A model generated the notes under the pieces. The model did no database searches and was not told the DNA's origin. It was given only the letters and a program-made list of their open reading frames with translations. 53,004 nucleotides of DNA from UBA1381 sp964399965 (GTDB taxonomy: Bacteria; Bacillota; Clostridia; UBA1381): positions 1 to 53,004 of the forward strand of contig CAYNRX010000011.1 of NCBI GenBank assembly GCA_964399965.1, read 5' to 3'. Position 1 is the stretch's first letter, and every line of letters begins with the position of its first letter. Position numbers and translations under genes: made by a program. This document shows, piece after piece, positions 15,677 to 24,102 of this stretch.

Positions 15677-16156
15677 GTGGAGCTTGATGCTATCGTTTTT
15701 TCGCAGGAGGAGCTGGAAAAAGCCCTTGCAGACGGGGCGCGGCGGATCCTTCTTTGCGATGGGGATTTCTTCCTTGAACAGCCGCCGGCGGATGCGGAGT
15801 TCTCCGTGCTCGGCTCGGCGGCGGTGTACTCCGGCGGCGCATCTCTGAGCCTTTCGGCCTCCCCCGGCGAATACCGGCGGGCATCGTCCTTGTCGGGAAC
15901 GTCCGGCGGACGGTTTACAGGCTCTGGTGGAGCGTATGGCTCCGGGGGGCGGTTCGCAGGTTCCGGGGGAGCGTACGGCTCCGGGGGGCGGTTTGCAGGC
16001 TCCGGCGGCTCATACCGCTTTGGCAGCTACCGTCCGGGAAGCTCCGGCAGACGGGGCGGACGGAGGTTTTCCGGCCCCTATTCCGAAGGACTGGAGGAGC
16101 TGTTTTTGCAGCTGGAGTTAGAAGGGATCGGCGGCTATGGGATACATCTTATATAA
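15677..16156 (+). CDS. Glycine/serine-rich tandem repeat protein, unknown function
   Basis: 159 residues, not recognised. Residues 1-55 are ordered in appearance (FSQEELEKALADGARRILLCDGDFFLE, then SVLGSAAVYSGG). Residues about 74-115 contain three 13-residue repeats with pattern GGRFxGSGGAYGS (39-bp DNA repeats, about 15907-16020), then an Arg/Gly/Ser-rich stretch. The C-terminal 25 residues are amphipathic (GLEELFLQLELEGIGG). No signal peptide is evident. GTG 15677 has CAAGGAGTGATG ahead. 30 nt upstream of a putative glycosyltransferase, so the repeat region could be a modification substrate; this is speculation. Confidence 0.6.
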   Translation: MELDAIVFSQEELEKALADGARRILLCDGDFFLEQPPADAEFSVLGSAAVYSGGASLSLSASPGEYRRASSLSGTSGGRFTGSGGAYGSGGRFAGSGGAYGSGGRFAGSGGSYRFGSYRPGSSGRRGGRRFSGPYSEGLEELFLQLELEGIGGYGIHLI

Positions 16157-16186
16157 TATTACATATTGGGAAAGGACGATGGTTTG

Positions 16187-17026
16187 ATGCTGGCTTTGCA
16201 AAGCAACTGGACGCGTCCTTTTTTTGTCAGAAACCCCGGGCGCGAATACACGATCGAGGATTTCGACCTGCTGACCACCGTGCTCTCCGCTCTGGAGTGG
16301 CGCAGACATAACGGCCGTATCGTGATGGCGGCCGATGAGGAGGCGGCGCGGTTTTACCGGGAGCGGTCGCTTTTGGCCTTGTGGGACGAGGTCGTGATGC
16401 TTACCGTCCCCCAAACGCTCGACCCCGATATTTTCTGGGCGGCGGGCAAGCTCTACGCCCTGGGGAAGTTTTCCGCACCCCTAGTGATGATGGACACCGA
16501 CTTTATCGTCTGGGAAAAGATACCGTTTGAGCTCATAGGCTGCGATGCGGCCGCCGTGCACCGCGAGGAGCTTTATCCCGACGTCTACCCCGATCCCGGT
16601 TCCTTCTCGATGAAGGAGGGCTACCGTTTCGGCGACCGCTGGGATTGGGACAGCCCGGCCTTTAACACCGCTTTCGTCTATTTCAGGGATCCCGCATTTT
16701 TACGGCGGTATCTGGCCGAGGCGTACCGTTTTATGGAAAACGCCCGCGAGCCGGATAACTTCCTTACCTATATGGTGTTCGCCGAGCAGCGCATGATGGG
16801 GCTTCTGCGGGGAGAGGGCTTTCGGGTGGAAGCGTTTTCCAGCCTTGACCGCCTGTTTTCCGGCGGCGGCTGCTTTACCCATACCTGGGGATTCAAGGAG
16901 CAGATGCGGCGCAATGAACGGGCGCGGCGTTTGTTTTGTGAAAAATGTGCAAACCGTATCCGGGCGGACTTTCCCGAGTGGGCGGAAATTTTACGCAAGG
17001 ATGCTGATTTATGCAAATTTTTTTAA
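16187..17026 (+). CDS. DUF6734-like putative glycosyltransferase
   Basis: 279 residues. Resembles proteins of the DUF6734 type: LQSNWTRPFF near the start, a helix with WAAGKLYAL, then PLVMMDTDFIVWEKIP, where DTD looks like a glycosyltransferase DxD metal site. A tail with FCEKCANRIRADFPEW follows. No membrane segment. ATG 16187 is chosen with AAAGGA at 16171-16176; an in-frame TTG at 16166 lacks a ribosome site. Follows the repeat-protein gene closely, probably cotranscribed. Family call is from memory and moderate; donor and acceptor unknown. Confidence 0.6.
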   Translation: MLALQSNWTRPFFVRNPGREYTIEDFDLLTTVLSALEWRRHNGRIVMAADEEAARFYRERSLLALWDEVVMLTVPQTLDPDIFWAAGKLYALGKFSAPLVMMDTDFIVWEKIPFELIGCDAAAVHREELYPDVYPDPGSFSMKEGYRFGDRWDWDSPAFNTAFVYFRDPAFLRRYLAEAYRFMENAREPDNFLTYMVFAEQRMMGLLRGEGFRVEAFSSLDRLFSGGGCFTHTWGFKEQMRRNERARRLFCEKCANRIRADFPEWAEILRKDADLCKFF

Positions 17027-17055
17027 AAAAATATTAAAATAATAAAAATTTCCTC

Positions 17056-17084
17056 TTGAAATCTGCGGAAAAACATAGTATAAT
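17056..17084 (+). promoter_or_regulatory. Promoter of the AraC-family gene
   Basis: TTGAAA at 17056-17061, a 17-bp spacer and perfect TATAAT at 17079-17084. Confidence 0.75.
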
Positions 17085-17183
17085 TTAATCATAAAGGTAC
17101 CGTTGTTCAGATTTCGGACAGTTTCTGCCAAAAATCCGTTTGTGAAAATTGACGGCACTGTCAGGCGGAAGGAGGAATACTCA

Positions 17184-18371
17184 GTGGATGATCTATTGAA
17201 CATCGTGATGAAGGATGAGGCGCGGATGAAGCCGCTTCTGTGCGACCATTTCCTGCGCGGATTCATGATGGGAGAGGGCGGCGCCGGAGATATTTTGGGT
17301 ATATATTGCAAGGCCTTTGGTATCAGACCCGAGGAAACGGTGCGCCTTTTGATGATATCCGTCCAAGATGAGGTCGCCGGCGAGGATTGGTTCTTTCTTG
17401 TGCAGCTGGCACAGAAGCTGTTCGGAGAGGACGGACTGCGTTTTTCGGGAGAGGCCGGGGGCAACATCGTTCTGGCGGTGGCGGAGCTGGAGGAAAAGAA
17501 GCTGGTGTCGGCCGTGGACAGGCTCCACAAGCTGGCGCACAAATGCTACGGCTACGATCTGTCAACGATCTACAGCGCGCCAGTGCGATTCGATATGATA
17601 GACCGCGAGTATAAACGCTGTGTCGACTGTGCGGACTACCGCTTTTACGCCGATGCGGCCGATATGCTCCCTGCCCAGCGGATCAAGCTTGACCGCAGGG
17701 ATCTGCCCGGCGTTGATTATGCCGAGGTGGAATACACGGTCAAAAACGGCGATTGGGAAAACGCCAGGACGCTGGTGGAAACGTTCTTCCGGGAGCTGGA
17801 GGAAAAAACTCCTCCGCCGTCTCTTGCGCGCACCTGCTGCCTGGAGCTATACGTCTGTCTCGTGCGCTGCTGCGCGTCCGAGCAGATGGAACAGTACATA
17901 AAAGGCGTTGCCGATATCCAGAGAGCGCAGTCGCTTTTGGAGGAGCGCGATTACCTTTGGGGTATCGCCCGGGAAATAACCGAGAAAAACGCTCCCGTAT
18001 CGCCCAAGGTCTACAGCAATCTCATCCAGACCACCCTCGATGTGGTGGAAGAGAACCTGAGCAACGAGCATTTGTCGCTGCGGTGGCTGGCAGGGACGAT
18101 ACTTTATACCAACGTTGATTACCTGGGCAAGCTCTTTAAAAAGGAGACCGGCCGCAATTTCTCCCACTATGTCATGAGCAAGCGCATGGAGATGGCCAAG
18201 AGCCTGATAGTCGAGGGGAAAAAGGACAGGATATACGAGGTGGCCGAAAAGGTCGGCTACGGTTCCAATCCTCAGTATTTTTCCCAGGTATTCAAAAAAT
18301 ACACCGGGGTATCGCCGCTGGAATATAAGGAATATGCCCGGCTTTCCTACAGAAAGAAAAAGACGGTCTGA
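17184..18371 (+). CDS. AraC-family transcriptional regulator
   Basis: 395 residues from GTG 17184, which follows GGAAGGAGG (17168-17175); an in-frame TTG at 17103 would extend it but lies only 19 nt after the -10 box and has no ribosome site. The N-terminal 290 residues are an unrecognised, mostly helical sensor region (MKPLLCDHFLRGFMMGEGG, CCLELYVCLVRCC). The last 100 residues carry the two helix-turn-helix motifs of AraC/XylS (LSLRWLAGTILYTNVDYLGKLF; IYEVAEKVGYGSNPQYFSQVFKKYTGVSPLEYKE). Target unknown; the next gene is the large S-layer-like protein. No response-regulator phosphoacceptor pattern was seen. Confidence 0.88.
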   Translation: MDDLLNIVMKDEARMKPLLCDHFLRGFMMGEGGAGDILGIYCKAFGIRPEETVRLLMISVQDEVAGEDWFFLVQLAQKLFGEDGLRFSGEAGGNIVLAVAELEEKKLVSAVDRLHKLAHKCYGYDLSTIYSAPVRFDMIDREYKRCVDCADYRFYADAADMLPAQRIKLDRRDLPGVDYAEVEYTVKNGDWENARTLVETFFRELEEKTPPPSLARTCCLELYVCLVRCCASEQMEQYIKGVADIQRAQSLLEERDYLWGIAREITEKNAPVSPKVYSNLIQTTLDVVEENLSNEHLSLRWLAGTILYTNVDYLGKLFKKETGRNFSHYVMSKRMEMAKSLIVEGKKDRIYEVAEKVGYGSNPQYFSQVFKKYTGVSPLEYKEYARLSYRKKKTV

Positions 18372-18410
18372 AAAATGAACAAAATGACCGCGTTTTTATA
18401 TTATGAGTTT

Positions 18411-18445
18411 TCGGACATTGATGTTATAATCTATTTGATGTCCGA
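18411..18445 (+). promoter_or_regulatory. Palindrome bracketing a -10 box ahead of the S-layer-like gene
   Basis: Perfect 8-bp arms tcggacat (18411-18418) and atgtccga (18438-18445) flank TATAAT at 18425-18430. No good -35 is seen at 17 bp, which suggests an activator-dependent promoter or, in RNA, a hairpin in a leader of about 100 nt. Confidence 0.45.
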
Positions 18446-18546
18446 TTTCTCGTCTTTAAAAGGTATTTCCTTAATATGGGAATCGGATAACCAATAATAA
18501 GCCGGGGGGACTCGCTTGTTATAAAAAATTTTATGGAGGTATTCAA

Positions 18547-21500
18547 ATGAATAAGCACATGAAGAAAATCATGAGTTTGTTGATCGCGGGCGCTATTTCT
18601 GCTACGTCCTTAGGTCTTACAGCATTTGCCGACGAGCCTACCGCCGGAAGTGAGACTACAGCCGAGACGACAGAAGCCACAGCTGCTCCCGAGGCTACGG
18701 CCACAGCCGAAGCTGCGGATGCAACTGAAGCACCTGCGGACGCCACGGAAGCTCCCGAGGCAACAGCAACAGCTGCTCCCGAGGCAACAGCTGCACCGAG
18801 CGGCGATACGTCGGAGGGCGCATATGCCGAGGACAGCTACTACCATGAGGCTCTTACACTCGTAGAGGCTCTGGGTATCATCGAAGGTTATGACGATGGA
18901 ACGGTAAGACCGACAGAAAGCGTTACCAGAGCGCAGATGGCGGCTATTATCTTAAGACTTAAGAACACGCCCGAATCGAGTGCTTACAGCGGAGCTTTCG
19001 CGGACGTTGCTTCGACCGCCTGGTATGCAAGCGCCGTTCAGACGGCCTACGACCTGGGCATCATCAACGGCTACGGCGATGGAAACTTCGGTCCGGAGGA
19101 TCCCGTTACATATGAGCAGGTATACAAGATGCTTGTATGCGCTCACAACAGAGAAGCTGACGCTCTGCAGTTCGGCGGCTGGTCGACAGGCTATATGCAG
19201 GTCGGCAACAATCTGCTGAAGCTCAACACCAACACGACCGGCACCATGGGTGCGGCTGCTGACAGAGGCCTTGTTATAAAGCTGGTTTACAATGCCCTGC
19301 TTGCAGATTACGCTGTTCCCAGCGGTACCGATGAATATGGCAACCCCAAGTTTGTTGTAGGCGATACACTTGCGGCTGAAATATTCGATGTTTACGATTC
19401 GACCGCTATAATCTACGGTACGAACACCAGCTCTCTTATCAACAGAGAGATAAACGATAACGAGATCGCTATCTACGATCTTGAGCGCGACAACTACGAT
19501 GGTTACAACTATGAGATAGTAACAAACGAGGTTGAAAACGCTTCCGACATGCTCGGTTATAAGGTAAACTACTTCTATAGAACAGACGTTTACGGTTCCA
19601 AGAGCCTGGTAGCTATGTTTGCTGACTCCAGAACCGAGGCTCTGGATATAGACGCTTCGAAGATCGACACATTCTCCGGCTTTGACGGCGATTCGCCGAC
19701 AATAACCTACGAGTACAGCGATTCTTCTTCCAGAACAAGAAACGCTAGGATTTCCTCAAGCGTTCAGATAGTTTACAACGGTCAGATAATCACCAAGGAC
19801 GATACAGAGTATTTTGGTGAGCAGTCATTTGACGAGTATCTGAAGCCGGAGCTGGGTACAGGAAGACTGATCGATAACGACGGAGACGGAACATACGATA
19901 TCATGATCGTAGAGAAGGCCTTCGAGATGCTCGTTCAGTCGGCTACTACCACTAAGGTGAACGGTCTTGTAAACGGCGAGACCTACAGAAGCCCGGTTAC
20001 AGGCAACACCGGTATCGATGTTGAAAACGATGATGAGGAAAAGACCATCACCGTAACAAAGGCCGGCGAGGAAGTAAGAGCCAGAAACTTAAGACAGAAC
20101 GATGTTGCAGTTGTTACGATCAGCCCGGATGAGACTGTTATCAATATCGTTGTAACAGGCGAGACCATGACAGGCACCATCTCCTCCACAAGCGAGGATG
20201 ACAACGGCGATACAATCGCCCGCATCAACGGCGAGGATTACGTTATCGATAAGAACACCGTTGACGAGATCAGCCTGGGCGTAGAGGCTACCTTCTACAT
20301 GGATACCTACGGCAGAGTTGGTTACATCGAGAACTCCGTATCCAGCGGTCTGCTTGTTGGTACAGAGAAGTACGGCTGGGTAGTAAGAGTTATCAACGAT
20401 ACCGATAATGACAACTACACGATAAGAATTTATGATGCTGAGGAAGGTCAGCTGACTGACTACACCTTTGCTTCCAACGTAACTTTCTGGGCGGCAGACG
20501 CTGACGAGCCGGTAAGACTTGACGACCCGGCAACATTGGTAGACGCTTATACAGAATATCAGGATATAGTAACTGCACCTCTTGATGAAAAGACTGGTGA
20601 GAGACCGTTGTTTGGCGGTAACGAACTGTTCAATGTTGTAGGCGGCAGCAAAGGAACGGGAACACCTGATGAAGAGGGCGATGTAGTTAAGCTTTGTAAG
20701 TATCAGGCTAACTCCTCCGGCGAGATAACAAGATTGTACATGGCTATCCCCACAGGACAGGCGTCTGAGGAAACAACAGCTACTCCGTGTACATTCAGCG
20801 GTATCGTAGACAACGGTGCAAGCGAGGCTGGACTTCTTGCCGGTCAGTACAGCATCCAGGAGAGTGCTATTGAGATGTACGTTCCTGAGGTTTACGAGGA
20901 CAGAAACTCCGCAACAGCTTATAGCATAGGCACGCCGAATCCGGAATCCTACCTCACAAGAGAGGGCAACAACATAAAAGTGCTTGTTGCAGAGGTTGAC
21001 GGCAGAGTACCTAACCTGCTTATAAGATTTAACGAGAGCGCAACAGCTGTTAATACAGAGATCATTGATGCTTCTGCAAGCAATAATGCTACATTTGTTC
21101 TTTCGAGCATAAGCGAAGGCATAGATGATGATGACAATACAATCTATGTAATGAGAGGTTACGCTTCCGGTAACGAGGTAGAGTACCAGACACAGTACAC
21201 GACCTCCCTGTATCAGACGGGCAGCTCGCTGTTCGGTACCAGAGTTTACAACGGTACTATGGTATGGGCTCCGGCTGATAATATCGGCGGCGACCTTAGA
21301 GATATCGTAAATGTTGGCGATGTATTCGTAATGGCTACCAGTGGCAGCAATATCAAGAGTATGATCCAGATAGGTAATGTAGAGAACATTGCCAATAACA
21401 GGACTCTTAGCTGGGGTAATACCGGCCAGTGGCAGTCATACAGCTTTGCAAACCGTGAAGGCTGGCTGTTTGGTAGTGTAGACGAGGTTGAGTTTGACGC

Positions 21501-21777
21501 TACAGTAACCGTAAGCGTAGCTAACGCTACAACGGGCGTTTCGACAACCGGTATCTCCATGGATCCGAGCAAGCTGATGAGCGTTGTAGAGATCACCTTT
21601 ACTGAGGATGAGGAAGGCAACCGTGAGGTTACAAATATCGACCTGGCAAGTGAGGCGATCACTCCGGACAGCATTGAAGCATACGATGCAGAATCCGGCA
21701 CAGGCGATATGATCCTTGCTAAGTCCCACAGAGGTTCATTCGTAGACTGCTACATCTACAGATTCATCAAGGCGTAA
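18547..21777 (+). CDS. S-layer-homology domain surface protein
   Basis: 1076 residues. Signal peptide 1-28 (AFA/DE). Residues 30-92 form a Thr/Ala/Glu/Pro linker with repeated APEATA units. Two SLH domains follow (about 97-140, GIIEGYDDGTVRPTESVTRAQ; about 150-198, GIINGYGDGNFGPEDPVTYEQ), which bind pyruvylated wall polymers. The remaining 870 residues are acidic, beta-rich and unrecognised. Only two SLH repeats are clear, against the usual three. Arginine is mostly AGA, as in the major shell gene, suggesting very strong expression; it may be the main S-layer protein. ATGGAGG at 18533-18539 fixes ATG 18547. Monocistronic, with a strong terminator. Confidence 0.88.
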   Translation: MNKHMKKIMSLLIAGAISATSLGLTAFADEPTAGSETTAETTEATAAPEATATAEAADATEAPADATEAPEATATAAPEATAAPSGDTSEGAYAEDSYYHEALTLVEALGIIEGYDDGTVRPTESVTRAQMAAIILRLKNTPESSAYSGAFADVASTAWYASAVQTAYDLGIINGYGDGNFGPEDPVTYEQVYKMLVCAHNREADALQFGGWSTGYMQVGNNLLKLNTNTTGTMGAAADRGLVIKLVYNALLADYAVPSGTDEYGNPKFVVGDTLAAEIFDVYDSTAIIYGTNTSSLINREINDNEIAIYDLERDNYDGYNYEIVTNEVENASDMLGYKVNYFYRTDVYGSKSLVAMFADSRTEALDIDASKIDTFSGFDGDSPTITYEYSDSSSRTRNARISSSVQIVYNGQIITKDDTEYFGEQSFDEYLKPELGTGRLIDNDGDGTYDIMIVEKAFEMLVQSATTTKVNGLVNGETYRSPVTGNTGIDVENDDEEKTITVTKAGEEVRARNLRQNDVAVVTISPDETVINIVVTGETMTGTISSTSEDDNGDTIARINGEDYVIDKNTVDEISLGVEATFYMDTYGRVGYIENSVSSGLLVGTEKYGWVVRVINDTDNDNYTIRIYDAEEGQLTDYTFASNVTFWAADADEPVRLDDPATLVDAYTEYQDIVTAPLDEKTGERPLFGGNELFNVVGGSKGTGTPDEEGDVVKLCKYQANSSGEITRLYMAIPTGQASEETTATPCTFSGIVDNGASEAGLLAGQYSIQESAIEMYVPEVYEDRNSATAYSIGTPNPESYLTREGNNIKVLVAEVDGRVPNLLIRFNESATAVNTEIIDASASNNATFVLSSISEGIDDDDNTIYVMRGYASGNEVEYQTQYTTSLYQTGSSLFGTRVYNGTMVWAPADNIGGDLRDIVNVGDVFVMATSGSNIKSMIQIGNVENIANNRTLSWGNTGQWQSYSFANREGWLFGSVDEVEFDATVTVSVANATTGVSTTGISMDPSKLMSVVEITFTEDEEGNREVTNIDLASEAITPDSIEAYDAESGTGDMILAKSHRGSFVDCYIYRFIKA

Positions 21778-21796
21778 GCCATTGATATAACAAGAA

Positions 21797-21827
21797 AGAG
21801 TACGGCAAAGGCCGTACTCTTTTTTTG
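21797..21827 (+). terminator. Strong intrinsic terminator of the S-layer-like gene
   Basis: Perfect 10-bp stem agagtacggc/gccgtactct (21797-21806, 21811-21820) with a 4-nt loop, followed by a run of seven T. Confidence 0.92.
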
Positions 21828-21835
21828 CATATAAA

Positions 21836-21865
21836 AAAGACTGCCGCTACAAAACGACAGTCTTT
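21836..21865 (-). terminator. Terminator of the DUF2442 gene
   Basis: On the minus strand, stem aaagactg/cagtcttt (21865-21858, 21843-21836) followed by T-rich sequence, just after the stop at 21869. Confidence 0.75.
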
Positions 21866-21868
21866 GAT

Positions 21869-22102
21869 TTATACGGATAATTCATATAACTCGTGCGGGG
21901 CAATATCTTGCCCATCGTTCCATTCTATTGTGCTGCCGCAGGGATGGACTGTTTGAAAATTTTTCTTGTCATTCAGTTTCCCAAACCAAGAGCCTTTAAT
22001 ATACGGCTTAACGTCAAAACGTTTTATTTCCCCTGTTTCATATTCTACACGCACGAAATAATTTTCTAAAGGAACGGCTTTAATGACTTTTGGATACTTC
22101 AT
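21869..22102 (-). CDS. DUF2442 domain protein
   Basis: 77 residues, close to the full domain. Pattern is AVPLENYFVRVEYETGEIKRFDVKPYI, then WNDGQDIAPHELYE, matching the small DUF2442 family. Such proteins are often next to DUF4160 partners and are sometimes listed with toxin-antitoxin pairs, but no partner exists here. GAGGTGAT precedes the ATG at 22102. It has its own promoter (22137-22165) and terminator, so it is a stand-alone unit. Function unknown. Confidence 0.8.
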   Translation of the reverse strand: MKYPKVIKAVPLENYFVRVEYETGEIKRFDVKPYIKGSWFGKLNDKKNFQTVHPCGSTIEWNDGQDIAPHELYELSV

Positions 22103-22136
22103 GAAATATCACCTCAATTATTTTAAAGTAGGCAAT

Positions 22137-22165
22137 ATTATATCACATTCCCTTTCCAAATTCAA
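22137..22165 (-). promoter_or_regulatory. Promoter of the DUF2442 gene
   Basis: Minus strand: TTGAAT at 22165-22160, a 17-bp spacer and TATAAT at 22142-22137. Confidence 0.7.
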
Positions 22166-22200
22166 CACATTAGCGTAAATTTCTTATTTTCCCATACCAC

Positions 22201-22229
22201 TGGACACCGCCGGGCAAATGTGGTACAAT
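22201..22229 (+). promoter_or_regulatory. Promoter of the cobalamin operon
   Basis: TGGACA at 22201-22206, a 17-bp spacer and TACAAT at 22224-22229 with an upstream TG, 36 nt before cbiD. The transcript leader is about 30 nt, too short for a cobalamin riboswitch. Confidence 0.65.
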
Positions 22230-22264
22230 ATACCCATAACGAACATTGGCCGGGAGGAGAAACG

Positions 22265-23353
22265 ATGAAACATCTCAAGGAAGGGATAACCACGGGGGCC
22301 TGCGCCGCCCTCTGCGCCTATGGGGCGGTAAAGGCCGCCCTGGGAGAGGCGCAGGATAAAGCCGTGGTTTATAATCCGCACGGCCTCCCTATCGAGGGAG
22401 ATATCACGGCCGCGTACCTGCCCGACGGCAAGGGCGTATGCCGCACGGTAAAGCACAGCGGCGACGATCCCGACGTAACCGATGGAGTGACGGTAACCGT
22501 CACGGCGGAGCTTATCCCCGGGGATAAGGTGGAGATCCGCGGCGGCCGCGGTATCGGCCGGGTGACGAAAAAGGGACTTGACCGTCCGCCCGGCGATTGG
22601 GCGATAAATTCCGGTCCCCGGAAAATGATAGAAGCGGCGGTGCAAAAGGCGGCCGCCGAATGCGAGCGCAGCACGGGAGCCTGTATCACGGTGGAGATAC
22701 CGGGCGGCGAGGAGATAGCAAAGCGCACGTTCAATCCGCGTCTGGGTATCGAGGGCGGTCTGTCGGTGCTGGGCACGGACGGCATACTGCGCCCGATGAG
22801 CACAGCGGCGCTTGTTGACACCATCCGCGCCGAATTATCGGTAAAGCGTTCCCAGGGGCTGGAAAATATCACGCTTTGCCCCGGCAGAACGGGCGAGGAG
22901 GCGGCAATGCTGCTCGGCATACCGCCGGAAAATATCGCCCAATGCTCGAACTTTATCGGCGAAGCTCTGGATGCTGCGGCGGAGCAGGGATTTTCCTCCG
23001 CGCTTTTGGTAGGGCATATCGGGAAGACCGTAAAGCTGGGCTCGGGGGTGTTCAACACCCATTCGCGCACGGCCGATGCGCGCATGGAAACGCTGGCCGC
23101 CTGCGGAGTGTTCGCCGGCGTGGATCCGGCCGTCCTGCGAGGCCTGGACGGGTTCGTCTCTGCCGATGCGGCGGTGAAATACTTATGCGAAGCGGGCGTT
23201 TGGGAAAAGGTAGCGGCGGAATTGGGCAGGCGCAGTGACCGCTATTTGGCCGCAAGAGCCGGTATCCCCTGCGGAGTGGCCTGGTTCGGCGGAAAAAATA
23301 CGCTCCTTGGCATGAGCGAGGGTGCGAAAACCATATTGGAGAGAGAAAAATGA
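22265..23353 (+). CDS. cbiD: Cobalt-precorrin-5B C1-methyltransferase
   Basis: 362 residues, full length. CbiD methylates C1 of the corrin ring in the anaerobic B12 pathway. Signatures are KEGITTGACAALCAYGAVKAAL at the start, VHNPHG-like VYNPHGLP, GGRGIGRVTKKGL, and GHIGKTVKLGSGVFNTHSRTADARME near residue 255. ATG 22265 has GGGAGGAG directly upstream; an earlier in-frame start at 22220 lies inside the promoter. It opens the B12 operon, and its stop overlaps cbiF by 4 nt. Confidence 0.94.
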   Translation: MKHLKEGITTGACAALCAYGAVKAALGEAQDKAVVYNPHGLPIEGDITAAYLPDGKGVCRTVKHSGDDPDVTDGVTVTVTAELIPGDKVEIRGGRGIGRVTKKGLDRPPGDWAINSGPRKMIEAAVQKAAAECERSTGACITVEIPGGEEIAKRTFNPRLGIEGGLSVLGTDGILRPMSTAALVDTIRAELSVKRSQGLENITLCPGRTGEEAAMLLGIPPENIAQCSNFIGEALDAAAEQGFSSALLVGHIGKTVKLGSGVFNTHSRTADARMETLAACGVFAGVDPAVLRGLDGFVSADAAVKYLCEAGVWEKVAAELGRRSDRYLAARAGIPCGVAWFGGKNTLLGMSEGAKTILEREK

Positions 23354-24102
23354 TACATTTCGTAGGAGCAGGGCCGGGAGCGCCCGACCTGATAACAGTG
23401 CGCGGCAAGACGCTTATAGAAAGGACGGATGTGATAATCTACGCCGGGTCGCTGGTAAATCCCCAGCTTTTATCGTATGCCAGGGAGGGCTGCCGCGTGC
23501 ATAACAGCGCCCGTCTTTGCCTGGAGGAGGTGATCGCCCTGATGGAAGAGGCGGAAAAGGCAGGCTTGGAAACGGTGCGCTTGCACACGGGCGATCCCTC
23601 GGTGTACGGGGCGATACGCGAGCAGATGGACGCGTTGGATGCGCGGGGGATAGCTTACGATATCTGCCCGGGAGTAAGCTCCGCCTTTGCGGCGGCGGCT
23701 TCTCTGGGGGCGGAATTTACGCTGCCGGGCGTATCACAGACGCTGATAATGACGAGGATGGAGGGCAGGACGCCCGTTCCTCCCCGCGAGAGCATAGAAA
23801 GCCTGGCCGTCCACCGGGCGTCAATGGCGATATTCCTGAGCGTTTCCATGGCCGGGGAGCTTGCCCAACGCCTTATCGTGGGAGGATATCCGCCCCAAAC
23901 GAGGGCGGCCGTGGTATACCGCGCCAGCTGGCCGGATGAGACGGTGCGCCGGGGCACGGTGGCGGAGTTGGGGGAGCTTTGCCGGGGGATAGAAAAGACG
24001 GCCATGATCGTGGTCGGCGATTTTCTGGGAGATGATTATGAGCTGTCGAAGCTCTACGATAAGAATTTCACCACCGGATACAGAAAGGGCGGAGAGAGAT
24101 GA
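23350..24102 (+). CDS. cbiF: Cobalt-precorrin-4 C11-methyltransferase
   Basis: 250 residues, SAM-dependent tetrapyrrole methylase. MIHFVGAGPGAPDLITVRG is the SAM-binding start, YAGSLVNPQLL the CbiF/CobM hallmark, LHTGDPSVYGAIREQMDAL and PGVSSAFAAAASLGAEFTLPGVSQT the central motifs, and VGDFLGD the end. ATGA overlaps on both sides (cbiD and cbiG) indicate coupled translation. It methylates C11 before cbiG opens the delta-lactone. Confidence 0.95.
   Translation: MIHFVGAGPGAPDLITVRGKTLIERTDVIIYAGSLVNPQLLSYAREGCRVHNSARLCLEEVIALMEEAEKAGLETVRLHTGDPSVYGAIREQMDALDARGIAYDICPGVSSAFAAAASLGAEFTLPGVSQTLIMTRMEGRTPVPPRESIESLAVHRASMAIFLSVSMAGELAQRLIVGGYPPQTRAAVVYRASWPDETVRRGTVAELGELCRGIEKTAMIVVGDFLGDDYELSKLYDKNFTTGYRKGGER

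Noticed and set aside
22103..22264. Cobalamin riboswitch before cbiD
   Set aside because: The CCACTGG near 22197 recalled a B12 box, but it lies upstream of or within the promoter and the other conserved blocks were not found.
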